NCBI RefSeq assembly: GCF_050436995.1
Contig: NC_134776.1
Coordinates: 14,301,001 to 14,365,000, forward strand
DNA: 64,000 nucleotides
Source: Anticarsia gemmatalis
Lineage: Eukaryota; Arthropoda; Insecta; Lepidoptera; Erebidae
Reading direction: 5' to 3'
A program made the translations under genes and the position numbers. Of the stretch, positions 26,501-39,306 are shown in pieces; position 1 is the first letter of the stretch, and each line of letters opens with the position of its first letter. The notes below the pieces were generated by a model that was given only the letters and a program-made list of their open reading frames with translations, was not told where the DNA came from and made no database searches.

Positions 26501-29500
26501 GCACTGTAGTTGACAAACACATAAGTACGTATAGTAAATATAAACAGCCCCTGAGAGGCCATATTAGTGCAGTTCCCCTGAAGGCTCTCTCATTGCATTA
26601 CGTATTTACTTTGCAACGGCACCGCAATATTGGAGTGAACGTTTGCAGTAATTACGCCAGAGTATACTTGGTCGCCTTCTATTTGCGAGAGAGTGCTTAG
26701 AACGTGGACACATTAAATTGTAAACTAATAAAGATATATATTTCCTACATACAGTAGTTTTCTGATGGCTTTCAAGGTACCTAAGATCACATTCGTAAGA
26801 TAATAGAAGAAGTACATAGAATAGTACAAGGGTTGTAAGTTTAAAAAGCCAGTACAGATGATTCAGTTGTAACCCTGGTTTTTAAACTGAAAGTACCGTA
26901 AATTATTAGCGTGATTATAAAAAACTTTCTTAGTTTAAATAGATACTTAACAAGTCTCAAAAATATAAAACTACAATAACAACACAGATGCATAGCAACT
27001 TGTTAACGTGGCTATTTGTAACTTAATACAGTCACGACACAAAACAAAGTCATTGTCAATTTTGTTATAACGTAATAACGCAGTTTACATTGTCGCATAC
27101 AATGTAATTCAGTTGCCTACGTTATACATATTCTCATTTTTCTACATAGTAAAACAGTATGCGGTAAAATGTAAAAAAAAATGCTTTCTACATAGTTATT
27201 ACTACATATACTATTCAAGTCAGATCGTGGCGTCAGCAGATCAAAGGTACTGTGTGATCCACGAAGTTTTCATAGTCCTTTTGTAGTCATTTTCCATATA
27301 CGGTTACTTTGCCCAGTCGAGTGAACTCAGATCGAATGTTCAGCGAGGGGATAACGCGTCACTGGGTGCCATCGCATACATGTATAGCCGATACACGATC
27401 CATCTAATAAAAAAATCAAGAGGTCCGCATGAATAAAATATGAAAAAATAAAACAGCTGCCTTTTTTCCCTGTACGCTAAGGCACTCAATTTCGTTGGTA
27501 ATGTTTTGAGTCTTATGTAAAAGGGCTCATATACTGCCATTAACCGCAAATATAACGTAACGTTCCTGAGTGTCTTCTTATACGAAAACTTAAGGCACTC
27601 CCTCATACCTAACAATGGATTCTAGAACATCGCAAACGCTACACCAAGGACCACGGAAGCATTCTAAAATAAAACATAATACTATAATATTTGCAATTTC
27701 AATACAATAGAATAAAGTAACGCAACAACAAGGTATTGGATTAGGAGTGACGGTCGCAAGTTAACTGTTGCACTCAGCCTGCAATCATCCTTAGAATGGT
27801 ATTGAAGCTGGCCGTGCGGCGTGCGCGCAATAGGCGCACGTCACCCGCGCCTGGTCTATGGTCATGGTCAATCAAAACTACCTACGATTGAGGCTCTTTG
27901 ATTATTGAAGGTGAAGACTTAACTCTCAGGGACACTGGCGATGATGATTCTGCTCATTGGTCTCAAAATATGACTTGTCCGTAGACTTGTAACATTTTGT
28001 TATTAGATATGAACATGTCTATTTTTACTATTTATTAGGGTAACTAAACCATTTCTTAAAACCATACGAATACCTTCTAAAACCTTTGTTTATAGGGATT
28101 AATCTCAGATACCACGACATTGACTTTGGTCAAAATTCAATTTAAACTTTTCACACCTAGTTGTCCAAACTGTCCATATCTGTTTAAACTTTAACTTAAT
28201 CGTAGATTACATTAAAATACAAAAAAAAATGTATCGAACCGAAAGCAATGTCTATTACGAATAACGTAACTTTCCTTTTTTTCAATCGGGGTATTATTGG
28301 AAAGCCGCGGAAAGTAGACGACTTTGCGCTATAATGTTAGCAAAAACAAAGACTGGCTGGTCTACAAAGAGAATTATGTCGAAGAGCAAATATAACTACA
28401 ATATTTCAATATTCAATTGGAGTATTCAATCATAGCTGCACAATGTAAGTCGTTACTACGGAACCTTGCACTTTGTGCGACCTGAGGCGCACTGGCCAAT
28501 TATGCCTAGCGCATACATTCTGAGCTAGCTCCCAAGCAAGCAATAGTTACCATTCAAGACCAATGTATGAGAGGAATTATCTTTGGAAGGTTACAAGGTT
28601 AGGATGATCGAGCATGTAGGTACTCTTCTACTTGATAGAAGAATACCGTCAATGCTATTGAGTTATTATGTGCGTATGCGTTTGCTGACTTGAATTGTTA
28701 CTTTAAGAATGATGTGAAGGATTTTTTGCTACTGCTAGGAACGTTTTAAGAAATAAGTTGTTTACTCTGCGGGGTTTTTACATAGTATGAGTTGTGGAAA
28801 ATGCTCTCAAATCATTTTCTTTTACGTAAAGTCTAAAGCATTTCGTGCAGGTAATTTGAATAGCATTTACTTTGCATAAGGGTAATGCATTTAATTTTTG
28901 CTTACTTATCATGTATCAATAATGCCTCGAAAATATAAGTAATATGGTATACTTCATTCTGGTGTATTTTACGTCATAATATTTAGTTTTTAACTCAGTC
29001 ATTGTGTCGGTGTGAGTGTTAGAAGAGAACCCTACTTCCCGTATCTAGGTGTCGTAAGAGAGAGATTGCGTTACGTGATCGAGTACCCACATCCACCGAT
29101 TATAAATGTAACATCTCATCTCAGGCTGTTGCTTTGTTCTTAGTTTTATGGCAATTATATCAGAATGTAATTAATTTTGTAAAAAAAGATAGAATCAACT
29201 AAGCGGTGGGTTATTCTAAAGACACCCAATCCAAAAACGAAATATCTTTTCTTTTGTTTATCGACTTTTTTTGAAAAGCGTTCCTCGTATTGAGATCTAA
29301 TAATTACAAAACGATAACTACTTCAGAAAAATGGGTATAACGAGTCCCAATTAAAATATGTTACTAATGAATTTTCTTTGACATTTAAGCTGCATGGTTT
29401 ATATTATAATTTTAGAGATATTTAAAAAATGTGTTGAAATTTTTTTTTTGCACATATAGGCAAACCGGCTCAAGTTAACACCAGCGAGTTACATAGCCCT

Positions 29501-32500
29501 TTACCTAAAAAAAACAAACCAGGATAGGTAATTAATCCCGTTTACAAGTAAATTTTAATTACGTAGGCAAAGTTACAAAACATGTATTGTTTAAAATCCT
29601 ACAGTATCTTTTTGGAGGAAAGAATCACTACACGTCATATTTGTTTGAAACGCATTTGACTTAAGATAAGAATATAATCCGTCTGATAAGATATAATTAA
29701 TCCTTAGTTATTCATATTTCTAGAGCAATAACTAAATCAGGTAATCGGTAGTTAGATATTAATTGTTTTGATCTGCGGCCACTGGCCTCGTACTGCTACT
29801 GATGATCTAATTCTATGTAATTATCACTATTTCTTTATTTTTAAGGTATACCGTACCGTTAAATTAATAATAATATTTCATTATTATCAATTTAAAGTAC
29901 TTCTGTATATTATAAATAAACTTCCTGAAGTGCTTAGATAATTCTGAATGTAAAATTACCAGATGAATCTAGAACCTTCTAGAATTTCACTTCTTTTATA
30001 TTTAGATTCACAAACATATCTACTACTTCCCCAACTGTAAGATTAGTTATTTTAAGTTATTTAATATAGTGAAATAATATACAAGTCTATCAACGCTGTT
30101 ACAGAAAGAAAATCAAACGAAAATTAGCAAAGGCATTAATGAATCACGACAAAATTTTCTAAAAGATCAAATTTTCCAGTATTTCTCAGATAAATTACTC
30201 GAAAACGACGTACTGCCTTTAGAATCAAGTATAAAATATCTAAACTACCATACGGTTTAGGCCACATGAGTAGATGTAATAACCACAGCAGGTAAGAGGG
30301 TACCAGCTGAATGAATCGCACATATCTATCAATTTGCTTTAAATAGAATACAACGCGATCTAGGTTACGTTACGAGTAATGTCGCTGTGTTCAGCGCTGC
30401 GATTTAGTATTTTAGATGTCAAGGGCCATAATGAATACCTTGAAGCTTTGCTTTAAATATAAGGTTATCACTTGCCTTTTAGTATTTTTCCATTTATAGA
30501 GAACTATAGAAGAAATAATCGGGTAATAGTAATGTCTAAGCGACTTACTCGAGCGGTTAAATTGACGTAAAGTTCACTTGAAAATATGTAATAGCCTTAT
30601 GTACCCATGCACATTTTTGTGAACATCGTAACCGTCGCCGTTTTTTTCATTGTCTAACAGTTGCTAACCATTAACACACCCCCAAACTACAGCACTTGCA
30701 ATTCCAAAAACCTACAGGAGATTTTAAATATTTCCGATATAATGGTAAAAAGTAAAAAGTAATTTTATTTAAATTCATTTTTGTCCCAGTCCTTGTTACG
30801 GAAACTAGACCCATCTTTAAACTAAACTGGCTATCAAATCCGTCACTAAACACCAAATAAGACATAAAAAGCACCGACGCGACGGATCGTCCGTAAAAAT
30901 TAAATCTCCAGAATTAAATATTTACTTGCCCTTAAAATGTAATCTTGGCAGCAAATATTTTACATTAACTTAAAGTGGAGAAATTGCCGTGAAGGGCACG
31001 GCTAATATTTTCAAGAATATTCAGGTCTAGGGCGCCTCAGTCGTCCCGTGACCACGACAGGCGCAATTCGGTCGGAAGAAAAAGGTTGATCTGAAGCAAA
31101 TGTAAATGTGCCTGTAACCAATCGCGATCCTATCGATATGTAAGTGGACAAAAAATAATAATTGAATAACAACGGAATAGTGAAATAACAAGTGAAATAA
31201 TACTCTGTGCTTACGTATATTTAACTGTTTCGTCTACAGAAGCTCTCCGTTTCTGAAATTCTCTTTTAGTTTATGAAATAGACATCAAAATTTGTGACAA
31301 TAACAATGACAGTATTCAATGTAAACTCATCAATAATTATATTATTTCTGAATCTCTAACCACCGAGCTCATCTCATATAATATTTAACTGAAATAAAAA
31401 CTCTTTTTATATACTATATTTGTTGACAGCACTTTTTTTTTAAGAAAACCACCAATAGATAAAGCCGAATTTCAAAAAAAATTGTGTTTTAAAATTCGAT
31501 TCTTCGGACTGTCAATTTAAAAGTGGCCTAACAAAAATAAATTAAGTAAGTTTCAAAATATGTGTTTAAACCGATTTTAAATTTAAAATAAATAGTAGAT
31601 ACTCTTATTATTATAGTTAACAAATATAACTTCTTAATCCACAATCGCGCTTACCCTTTGACCAAACAAAATTTGATAATATTTGTATTGCTTATCCGTA
31701 TGCAAATAAAACAAATATCCAGTCCAAGTGCATATAATTTACCTGATTGCACCGTGTACTGAATAAATAACAAAAGAAAGAAGGTCATTTTTGATTCCAC
31801 TAAGTAAAAGTATAAAAATGGAAATCAGCAATTTTTATGTCATACTAGCCGACCCGCGCAACTTCGCTTGCGTTACATAAGCGTTAAAATTTTTCCCCGT
31901 TTTTGTAACATTTTTCACTGGTACTCTGCTCCTATTGGTAGTACCTCGATAAATGGACTATCTAACACTGAAAGAATTTTTCAAATCGGACCAGTAGTTC
32001 CTGAGATTAGCGCGTTCAAACAAACAAACAAACTCTTCAGCTTTATAATATTAGTATAGATTTTAACGACCTATTACGTTAGGAACTTGAGAAATCATCA
32101 ATCATGCTAAGTTTTTCTTTAGTCGTAAAAAACATCCTGTATTTAAAACGGGCGAATTTCATAATTGTATGTCTTAACTTCAAAAGTTATAATGTTTATC
32201 AATCACGCCAAATCTTCCGTTCGGATTCTTCAATGGCACATATGTAGGTATCTTTTAACGTAGATAAACACGTAGGATACTTTTTTTTACTCGGGAAATC
32301 TTTTCACGCGAAAGCGAACTAACTGTTATGCTATATTTTAACTAAGTACATAGGATGAGGAGGACGAAAAATGAGCATACTTGACAATTTTTTTTTATGC
32401 GAAATACACAATTTCCTTATAATATATAGACAATGAGCTACTTTGAGTACTGAAGTGTTCATACATCTGCAGACACTTACACCGCGTGTTTCCTGATATC

Positions 32501-34965
32501 CTTGCGATGAAGATTAGTAAGCACTTCTAAACACCCACTCCAATTTGTTATTGATAATAATTAATTAAATACCAATTAATATGTCCGTGTTCCTGGATAA
32601 TTATGTTATTGTTTATTTTACAAGTCAATATCTCATATTTCTAAACACAGCATTTAAAAATTAGGCAAGAGAGGCCAAAACTTTATTTATTTGGACAAAA
32701 TCCCGCGTAAAATCTATATTATAAATATTTTTTCCATTATAAATGAAATACTTCGCGATGTTAGTTGCGCTTGATCTATCTTAACGAAATCATGATCATA
32801 ATCATCATGTAAACTTTAAGCAAGTATCTTGTATGTTTTTCGGTGCGTAAGATGAGCATAATTAACTTTATGGACTTATGTGGGGTCCATATATTCTGAC
32901 TGAATACAAAATAGTCAACAATTCTCTTAGACCTCCGCCTAACAAAACCTTACCTTAGTTTGCGAGCACGTTAATCTAGCTTCCCAGCTCGCTGACTATC
33001 AATCTTTCCATATTCCAAAAGCATTTTAGTTGCCAAAGAGATAACTTAATAGGAAGAAACCTCACACGCTTGCGAAGACGCCTATAAGAAAAGGTGTACA
33101 GAACAAAAAAACTATCCTTGCCACTTATAAGTATTCAATGCACGATCGATTGATTTTTTAATTTATCAGAAGCGAAACATAGTCAAAAAATGCTTTAAAG
33201 TACAATTAAACATAATTCACATACACACGCGTAATTTTTAGAATGTTCCTCATTATCAAAATTGTACTAATCTTGTTAAAGAGGGCCAGTTGAATTTGTG
33301 TAATAGCCAGTGAGCCGACAAGACAAGTACACATAGGTTTAGCAAAGTGCCATGGCGTGCTTGGTTAACCAACGCACATCCTGCGCCACTCTAAAAACGG
33401 CTCCTTCAAATAGCAAAGTCAACAAGCCAATCGTGGGCAAATTGTCTCAAATTACTGCTGCACTAACTTGTTTAACCGAATTAACTGATTTTAGAAAATA
33501 CGACTTGCCGTGTTGCCGTGTTGAGATCGTGTTAATATACCTCCGTGCCAAATTGTGCATGTCAAGCCTTGTTAGTTTAGACACTCGCACATCACCAAGT
33601 GCACTATCAAGGAAATTGACAGATCAGAGATGGCAGGAAGTCCGCATTAACGTCGCATAAGTCGTCTTTCGATCCACTGCTCTTACTTGTTGCTCAACAA
33701 GCCACAGATAATAATGGGTTTCCGAATTACCAACGCAGCCAATTTAAGGGAAATTATTTTACCTCTTAACACATATCAGTTTGACCTAATTAGACCCAGC
33801 TTTGTATTAAGAATTTGCGATCAAACAATTATGATCCTTTCAAATACTTTTTTAAGATTTCGTAAACGTTTGAAGACAATCAAATGGAAGGAAGATTTTG
33901 GAAAATGACAGCAAGAGGTCACGTGAAGACAACCGGAGCTCAACCTTGCTCGCTGACAGCCCTGAGTGGACGACGGCCAATTGACAATTTGCGCGAGGAC
34001 CGACCGGATGAGGCGCCGAGTCGGAGCTCATGCCTCCCCCTTCTAACTTTAAGACCGGCGGCCTAACTGCGGCAAATGGCTATAATATCGAATTTACTTA
34101 ATCAAACGTAAGCGCACACGACATTTCACGCACTATGTACCACGCGTAACTACTTGATGCAACATCGTGCGTCCTCCAGATAAACAACACTCCATCAAGT
34201 CAAGTTACCATTATTCCTTACATGTGCTGAGACAAGTGGTTCACTTCTGAAACAATTATTCCTTTCCTGAGATCATGTATCATAACCGAACAGATGCTAA
34301 AAATAGATGTCGATCAATTCAACACAGAACCAATTATTTACTGCCCACGAAGCATTAATCCTCATGATTTCCATCGTATTGTGATCAAGGGTACATGTTC
34401 GTAACTGCACGGAACATTCACGCAATTGAGAAAATAGCAAAAATGCGCGTTCCGAAAGATTTAAGACTCATTTACAAAAACAGACGAAAGGCAGTTTTCG
34501 AATGTAGCAAGTATTGAGGCAGGTCGGTCGTCATTTATTTAAATCCACACAATGGGTGGACATCGGCAACTAGGAAAACAAGGTGCGGTTGCTAGGTACA
34601 CTAATGTTGTTGCGCTATAATCAACACTAATTCGTTTACAGAAAGGCCAATGGCCATCGGGTGAGCATCGAGCCACGCCCGTGTTTCGACATTTTCATCA
34701 ATAGGAATCGTCACATGTTAGGCTAAACAAGAAAACTGACGGTTTTATTCCAAGCATTTTTATTATTAAAGAGCAAAATACACGATACAAAGCAGCTGAC
34801 TATAATATATGTTGATTGGTGCCAGTGCAGCACGTTTGTTTTTATTTACAGTGCAACACCTACGCAGATAGCCTTACAAACAAATGAATAGCCGAGTTCG
34901 TAAATAAATGAATACAATTACATAGTCGTATACGAGATATTCGTACCTGGTGGTGCAGTAGCCAT
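23524..34965 (-). CDS. K+-dependent Na+/Ca2+ exchanger, NCKX/SLC24 type (copy 1)
   Basis: Membrane exchanger that extrudes Ca2+ (and K+) against Na+ entry. Exons on the minus strand, 5' to 3': 34947-34965 (candidate), 25796-25978, 25403-25590, 25138-25324, 24994-25059, 24562-24899, 24322-24484, 24153-24254, 23926-24047, 23524-23751. All phases close, giving 531 aa. The alpha-1 repeat is DVAGATFMAAATSAPELF with EGDIGVGTIVGSAVFNIL. The alpha-2 repeat is FLAAGTSVPEAVSSVI with GISNSIGSNTFDILLCLG. Extracellular NCTPPAIDDFP precedes the first conserved helix. The cytosolic loop is acidic and Asn/Gln-rich (exon 24562-24899, about 113 aa). Everything from 25978 downwards is secure. The first exon is inferred: ATG 34965 in a good Kozak context, six codons, donor CCAG|GTACGA in phase 1, which fits the phase-1 acceptor at 25978 but adds no signal peptide. 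A missed N-terminal exon in the 9-kb intron is possible. Confidence 0.88.
25979..34946. other. Large first intron of exchanger copy 1
   Basis: About 9 kb, mostly AT-rich, with no recognisable conserved exon. It holds a retroposon copy (31845-32061). GC-richer spots lie at 27790-27850, 31020-31080 and 33880-34070. The last has open frames on both strands: a + strand frame ending near 34066, and a 59-codon minus frame starting MSSDSAPHPVGPR. Neither fits the phase of the flanking exons. Confidence 0.5.
31845..32061 (+). repeat. Lepidopteran interspersed retroposon-like repeat, copy 2
   Basis: Same family and orientation as 22315-22579: it starts CTAGCCGACCCGCGCAAC, has the CCCCGTTTTTGTAACATTTT core and ends TATAATATTAGTATAGAT. 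It is shortened by an internal deletion near TACCTCGATAAATGG and by a shorter (CAAA)n tract. Confidence 0.7.
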
Positions 34966-35620
34966 GGCCGCGACAGTCAGTCTTCCATACTTACGCTGGT
35001 GTCGGAGCGGCGCCGGCTCCGTGGAGTGAGCCCGGGTGGTCACAGCTGCGAGCGACACTACATTCACTTTCCACACTTGGATCGCTGATTATAATCTTCT
35101 TCGCTACTCCATTTGATTCACTTCGCAATAGTGAGTGACCTAGCCGTTCAACGAGAATTGGACGCACTTCCGACCTCCTTCTACATAACCTTGCCGCGTT
35201 GGTAACCGCACTTCACCAGGATCAGCGGCCCGAAGACTGTATCTCCAAAACGCTAGAAATGTGCCGAATCTCCCAATCCGGACCCTCGATAAATAGTAAG
35301 ACATGGACTCGTACCTCGATCGGAGGTATTCATATTGGTGTAGTGTTGTGTGGAGCGCGACGCAGGCGACCGAGGACGTCGCCACTGGCGTCCGAATGCC
35401 GCCGCTCACGCTCAAACGGACATAATGGACCCGCCGGAGAGCTCGTCAAAAGAAGAATACGGGGGCCAATTATTTATTTCCATACAATACACGTACGTCG
35501 GCCGGCGCTCGGGCGCAGTGCGGGAGTGACTCCCGGAGCGAGCTCGTGCTCCTTGCGCCGCCTGCGATCCGCCAGATCGCGTCGCCTGCGCCGCAACACA
35601 TCAAATATATGATCTTCGTC
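34966..35620 (-). promoter_or_regulatory. GC/CpG-rich presumed promoter and 5' UTR of exchanger copy 1
   Basis: The sharpest GC-rich island in this part of the window. It begins directly upstream of the candidate first ATG (34965) and contains many CG dinucleotides. A second good minus-strand donor (CCAGC|GTAAGT) lies just upstream of the ATG, so an alternative non-coding first exon is possible. Long frames here on either strand (35140-35415 minus, 35199-35612 plus) look like by-products of GC richness. Confidence 0.4.
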
Positions 35621-38600
35621 TATAACACCTAAATCGATCTCTTATTTTCTTAAGTAACTTGAAAAAAATAAAAGATATTAAGATTCCAGGTACTTTTCAA
35701 TACCTTTATTATTTCTGTCTACATACATTGTCGTGCAATAGGATTCGAATCCTAAATATTATTTAGGAACACAAAGAACGTATCATAAATCAAGTAAATT
35801 CCCACATACACTTTAGTAGTTAGTGGAGCGCACTGAGCTCTGATTTTAATAATCCGTGGGGTCAAACGTCAATTTACAGGCCCTTCCCGCGGCGGCTCAG
35901 AGTACCGAGGTGCCGCTCAGTCGGCACGCGACTTTTACAATTAGACTTAATTAAAAGATTTGAGCACGGACATTCGTAGTAAACCAACGATCATGGATAT
36001 GACTCATACGACAATATTGCACCTATGTATGTAGGTGTAAGTACAGGAAACAAAGATAGTTAAAAAATAGATCAACGTGCTACAATTTACATGCTACTTA
36101 CACATCCTTTATTACTCAGTTCTCTTAAATTGATTTTATTTTTGTATTTTTTGGTTCAAGCCTGAAACGCACTTTTTGTTGGAATCGGGAGACTGCAATG
36201 ATAATATGGCGATACACGCGATAGCGTCCGAATTCACCAAGAAATACTTACCCAAGATTTGGTTATAATAACTTAATGAAAACAAATAACTTTTATGGTA
36301 ATACCGTCCATGTCTATGTTCAGTGTAAAAAAGCATACATGTATGGTGGAAGTAAATAAAAATGTTTATAGATATATTACATTTTATAACTTCTGCATGT
36401 TTCAATACATAGCATAGTAACTTCAGGTTACTTTCAACTGTAGTTTTACTTTACAAACTCGACAAAACATTGCTAAATGGCGTTATGATGAAGATTGGAT
36501 TTCCCGACTAGTTATGTAGGTAACGTTGTTCTTTTAATTCTTTAGAATATCCTGGATATCATAAGGAAATAGATGGATAGTTATTATGGAAGATAAAAAA
36601 GAAAATTCACGATTACATTACTATTTTGATTGAATACCGCCAGTAGTAACTTTTGACGTTTATGATCTTGTTTATTGTGTCTAATGATAACATGAGTAAC
36701 GCTGTAATTAACAGCTATATTTAGTTTTTATCGTAGTTTCGTTTCTTACAACACTAACATGAAAATAAGAAGCCACACAAACAAACAATACTTGTACTAA
36801 TAGGTGTTTTGCTAGACAAATTTCATTTCCAATAAAATGTCTGTTATTTTTAAGTAATGGGGTCCAAATACACAATTTCCTTATTAAAACATTTTCCAAA
36901 ACCACCTTAGGTGTATGAATAAGATTCAATTACTTTACGAGCTCAAGATTAAAAAAAAATCTAGATACCTACACAGAAGACATTATACAACTATCTTACT
37001 TGAGTAGTTATTGTATATACTATTGTGATTTTTTTCAGTAATTACCTATAGAAGCTGAGACACCTTAGTAAAACAAGGCTAGGCTGTCTTAACTTGTATC
37101 AATCACTGGAACCTAAAAACCATTGTATTCATTTTGTACTATTCGTTTCATGCGCCATAATGAATAAAGAAATTTGTTAAAGTGGAGTTAACCTTACTTA
37201 CAACTTTATTTCTGAATTATGAAAAATCTTTTGTGGTTATATGATTTCTAATCAACGATTATATACAAAATTTCTAAACAACTTTAAATTTAATCCATTG
37301 AAATAGTAACAAACATCCATACATCTACCCGTTCACCCACAAACTTTTGCTTAACTTTCGCATTTACAAAATGAAGTAGAATTGTCATATAGTAACAACA
37401 TTCGCAATGCAATTATGCATAAAGTATTGAGCTTTTCTTAACAAACAGCACATGTTTAAAAGACGTTCAAACGTACTTTCATCAATGTCATTTGGTTGCA
37501 AAAATCTTAAATTCGTAAGTTTACTTTACGAAATATTGAGTGGATTGATTTTGAAATATCAGTCAAGGGTTTGTTGCTACCGCTCCGAAGTCCAATAATT
37601 GACTAATATTTAGTTTCTCGTGTGTCATCCTATCATATTATCTATGTTATTTGTTATTGATATACGTGTAGTACAAATGTACACGGTGTACCAGTGTTTA
37701 ACATCGCAAACAGTGGAAAGTTTCTTACAAGCCTCAAGTGGCTGTCGTGTAATCTACAGATTAGTATTTAATGGAATATTTTTATTCGAGTACGACCCGC
37801 GTTGATCTATTGTTACTGTAACCTTCGAAGAGAATTAATTGATATTTATCTTTAATTTTGAATAATGTAGGACATGTACTCGTATGTATCAGGATCTAGA
37901 AAATAGTTTCACGCAAGACAAAACATCTTACTCAACATACAAAACTAAACCAAAGCAATTATTTAGTTCTATTAATTATGTGTAGGTATCTTTTTCAATG
38001 CATGTATCTATATAACTTCCTGCCACGATGCATAAGCTTTCTGTCTTACCAGTAACCAAACAAGTTAACAAAAATTAATTATACCTAATATAAAATAAAG
38101 GCAACTTTTTAAAAATTTTATTATCAATTAATGAACAAATAAAAATACTTATAATTATGTATTATATTTGCATTTAGTCCTTAGAAATTATGGAATCAGA
38201 CAGCAACCTATTTAATTTTAAAGCCGAACATCATTAGCGTTACTCGTAACTGCATTACCATTAGCTTCGTCTTCTTCTTTTCTATTTGAAAGGAATGAGA
38301 CCGAGTTATATCCTCACCTAGTCTGTGGATGCGCAGCTTTAGCTATACTTGCTGTAAAATTACAACAAAAATTATCTTACCCTAATTCTTTTTCAATAAA
38401 AAATCTAGTATTTATTTACAAGATTATAAGTTAAACAAAGATTTAGTTATTTGTATTAGTTTTAGTAACTTTAAATATAACATACGATTTGTATTTGAGG
38501 GTAGATTTACATTTGTAGGCGTTAGTAGTTTTCTCCCCTCCCCGGACAGGGATACCTGTTAATAATTAAAATTTCTAACATATTCTTTAAATAAAGGTAC

Positions 38601-39306
38601 CGAATAAGGTTTTTGAAATTATATGAACAATATTTTTATAGTTTTTTTATATAATATTATATTTATCTAGCAGAATATATTTGGAAAATGTCTGTTTTCG
38701 AAATAGAGAACTGCAATTGAGTTCTATGGTTCAAGATTGCATCCTTTATTTTTGAACATTCATGAAATAAACATATTGATAAATATTTTTTTAGAAAGGA
38801 AATTCTTCCATCTATTTCTAAAAAGGAAGACAAGGAAAATAATATTAATATTATCTACATAAACTCTCGTAAAGATACTTGTAAATTTTATCTAATTATC
38901 AATTGATGCAATCCACATGTGAACGAAGAAAAATAAAATAATCTAACCGTAGATTAAGTGTCGTGATCAAAAGAGCCTATTTTATTTACATTACCGTTGA
39001 TAAGAGTGATACGAATGTGTACATTATTTGTAGTAATCTTATTTTATTGATAAATCATTTATTTTCATCAAGGACCGTAACAAATCTACGTGTGCAGTAA
39101 GTTTGTGGCTAGTGGTGCAACTACACGTCTATGTTTTTTTGTGTGCACCTTCTTAGGTCGTCCGTACTAATGTTATTGAGCTGTGTCTACAGCAAAATAT
39201 TCGAATTCTTCATTTGATATTTATTATTATTGTAACACCTGTAAACATTGATCGTGCGCGTCAACATTACTGTCACTATTTATTTTAAATAAAGTAATTA
39301 TTCTAA
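35621..39306. other. Intergenic DNA between the two head-to-head exchangers
   Basis: AT-rich non-coding DNA, except for a short GC-rich patch near 35875-35935. The interval lies between divergent start codons and so probably carries upstream regulatory DNA for one or both genes. No coding frame or recognisable repeat was found. Confidence 0.45.

Noticed and set aside
27340..27615. 91-codon minus frame as N-terminal exon of exchanger copy 1
   Set aside because: Composition is AT-driven, the hydrophobic stretch is not signal-like, and no phase-1 donor links it to 25978.
33352..33660. 102-codon + frame in the long intron
   Set aside because: No family match, no splice signals, and no neighbour in compatible phase. 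Probably a chance frame, though a transposon scrap cannot be excluded.
35199..35612. 137-codon + frame and a 91-codon minus frame at 35140-35415
   Set aside because: Both lie in the CpG-rich presumed promoter, where stop codons are rare by composition. They are Arg-rich without family resemblance.
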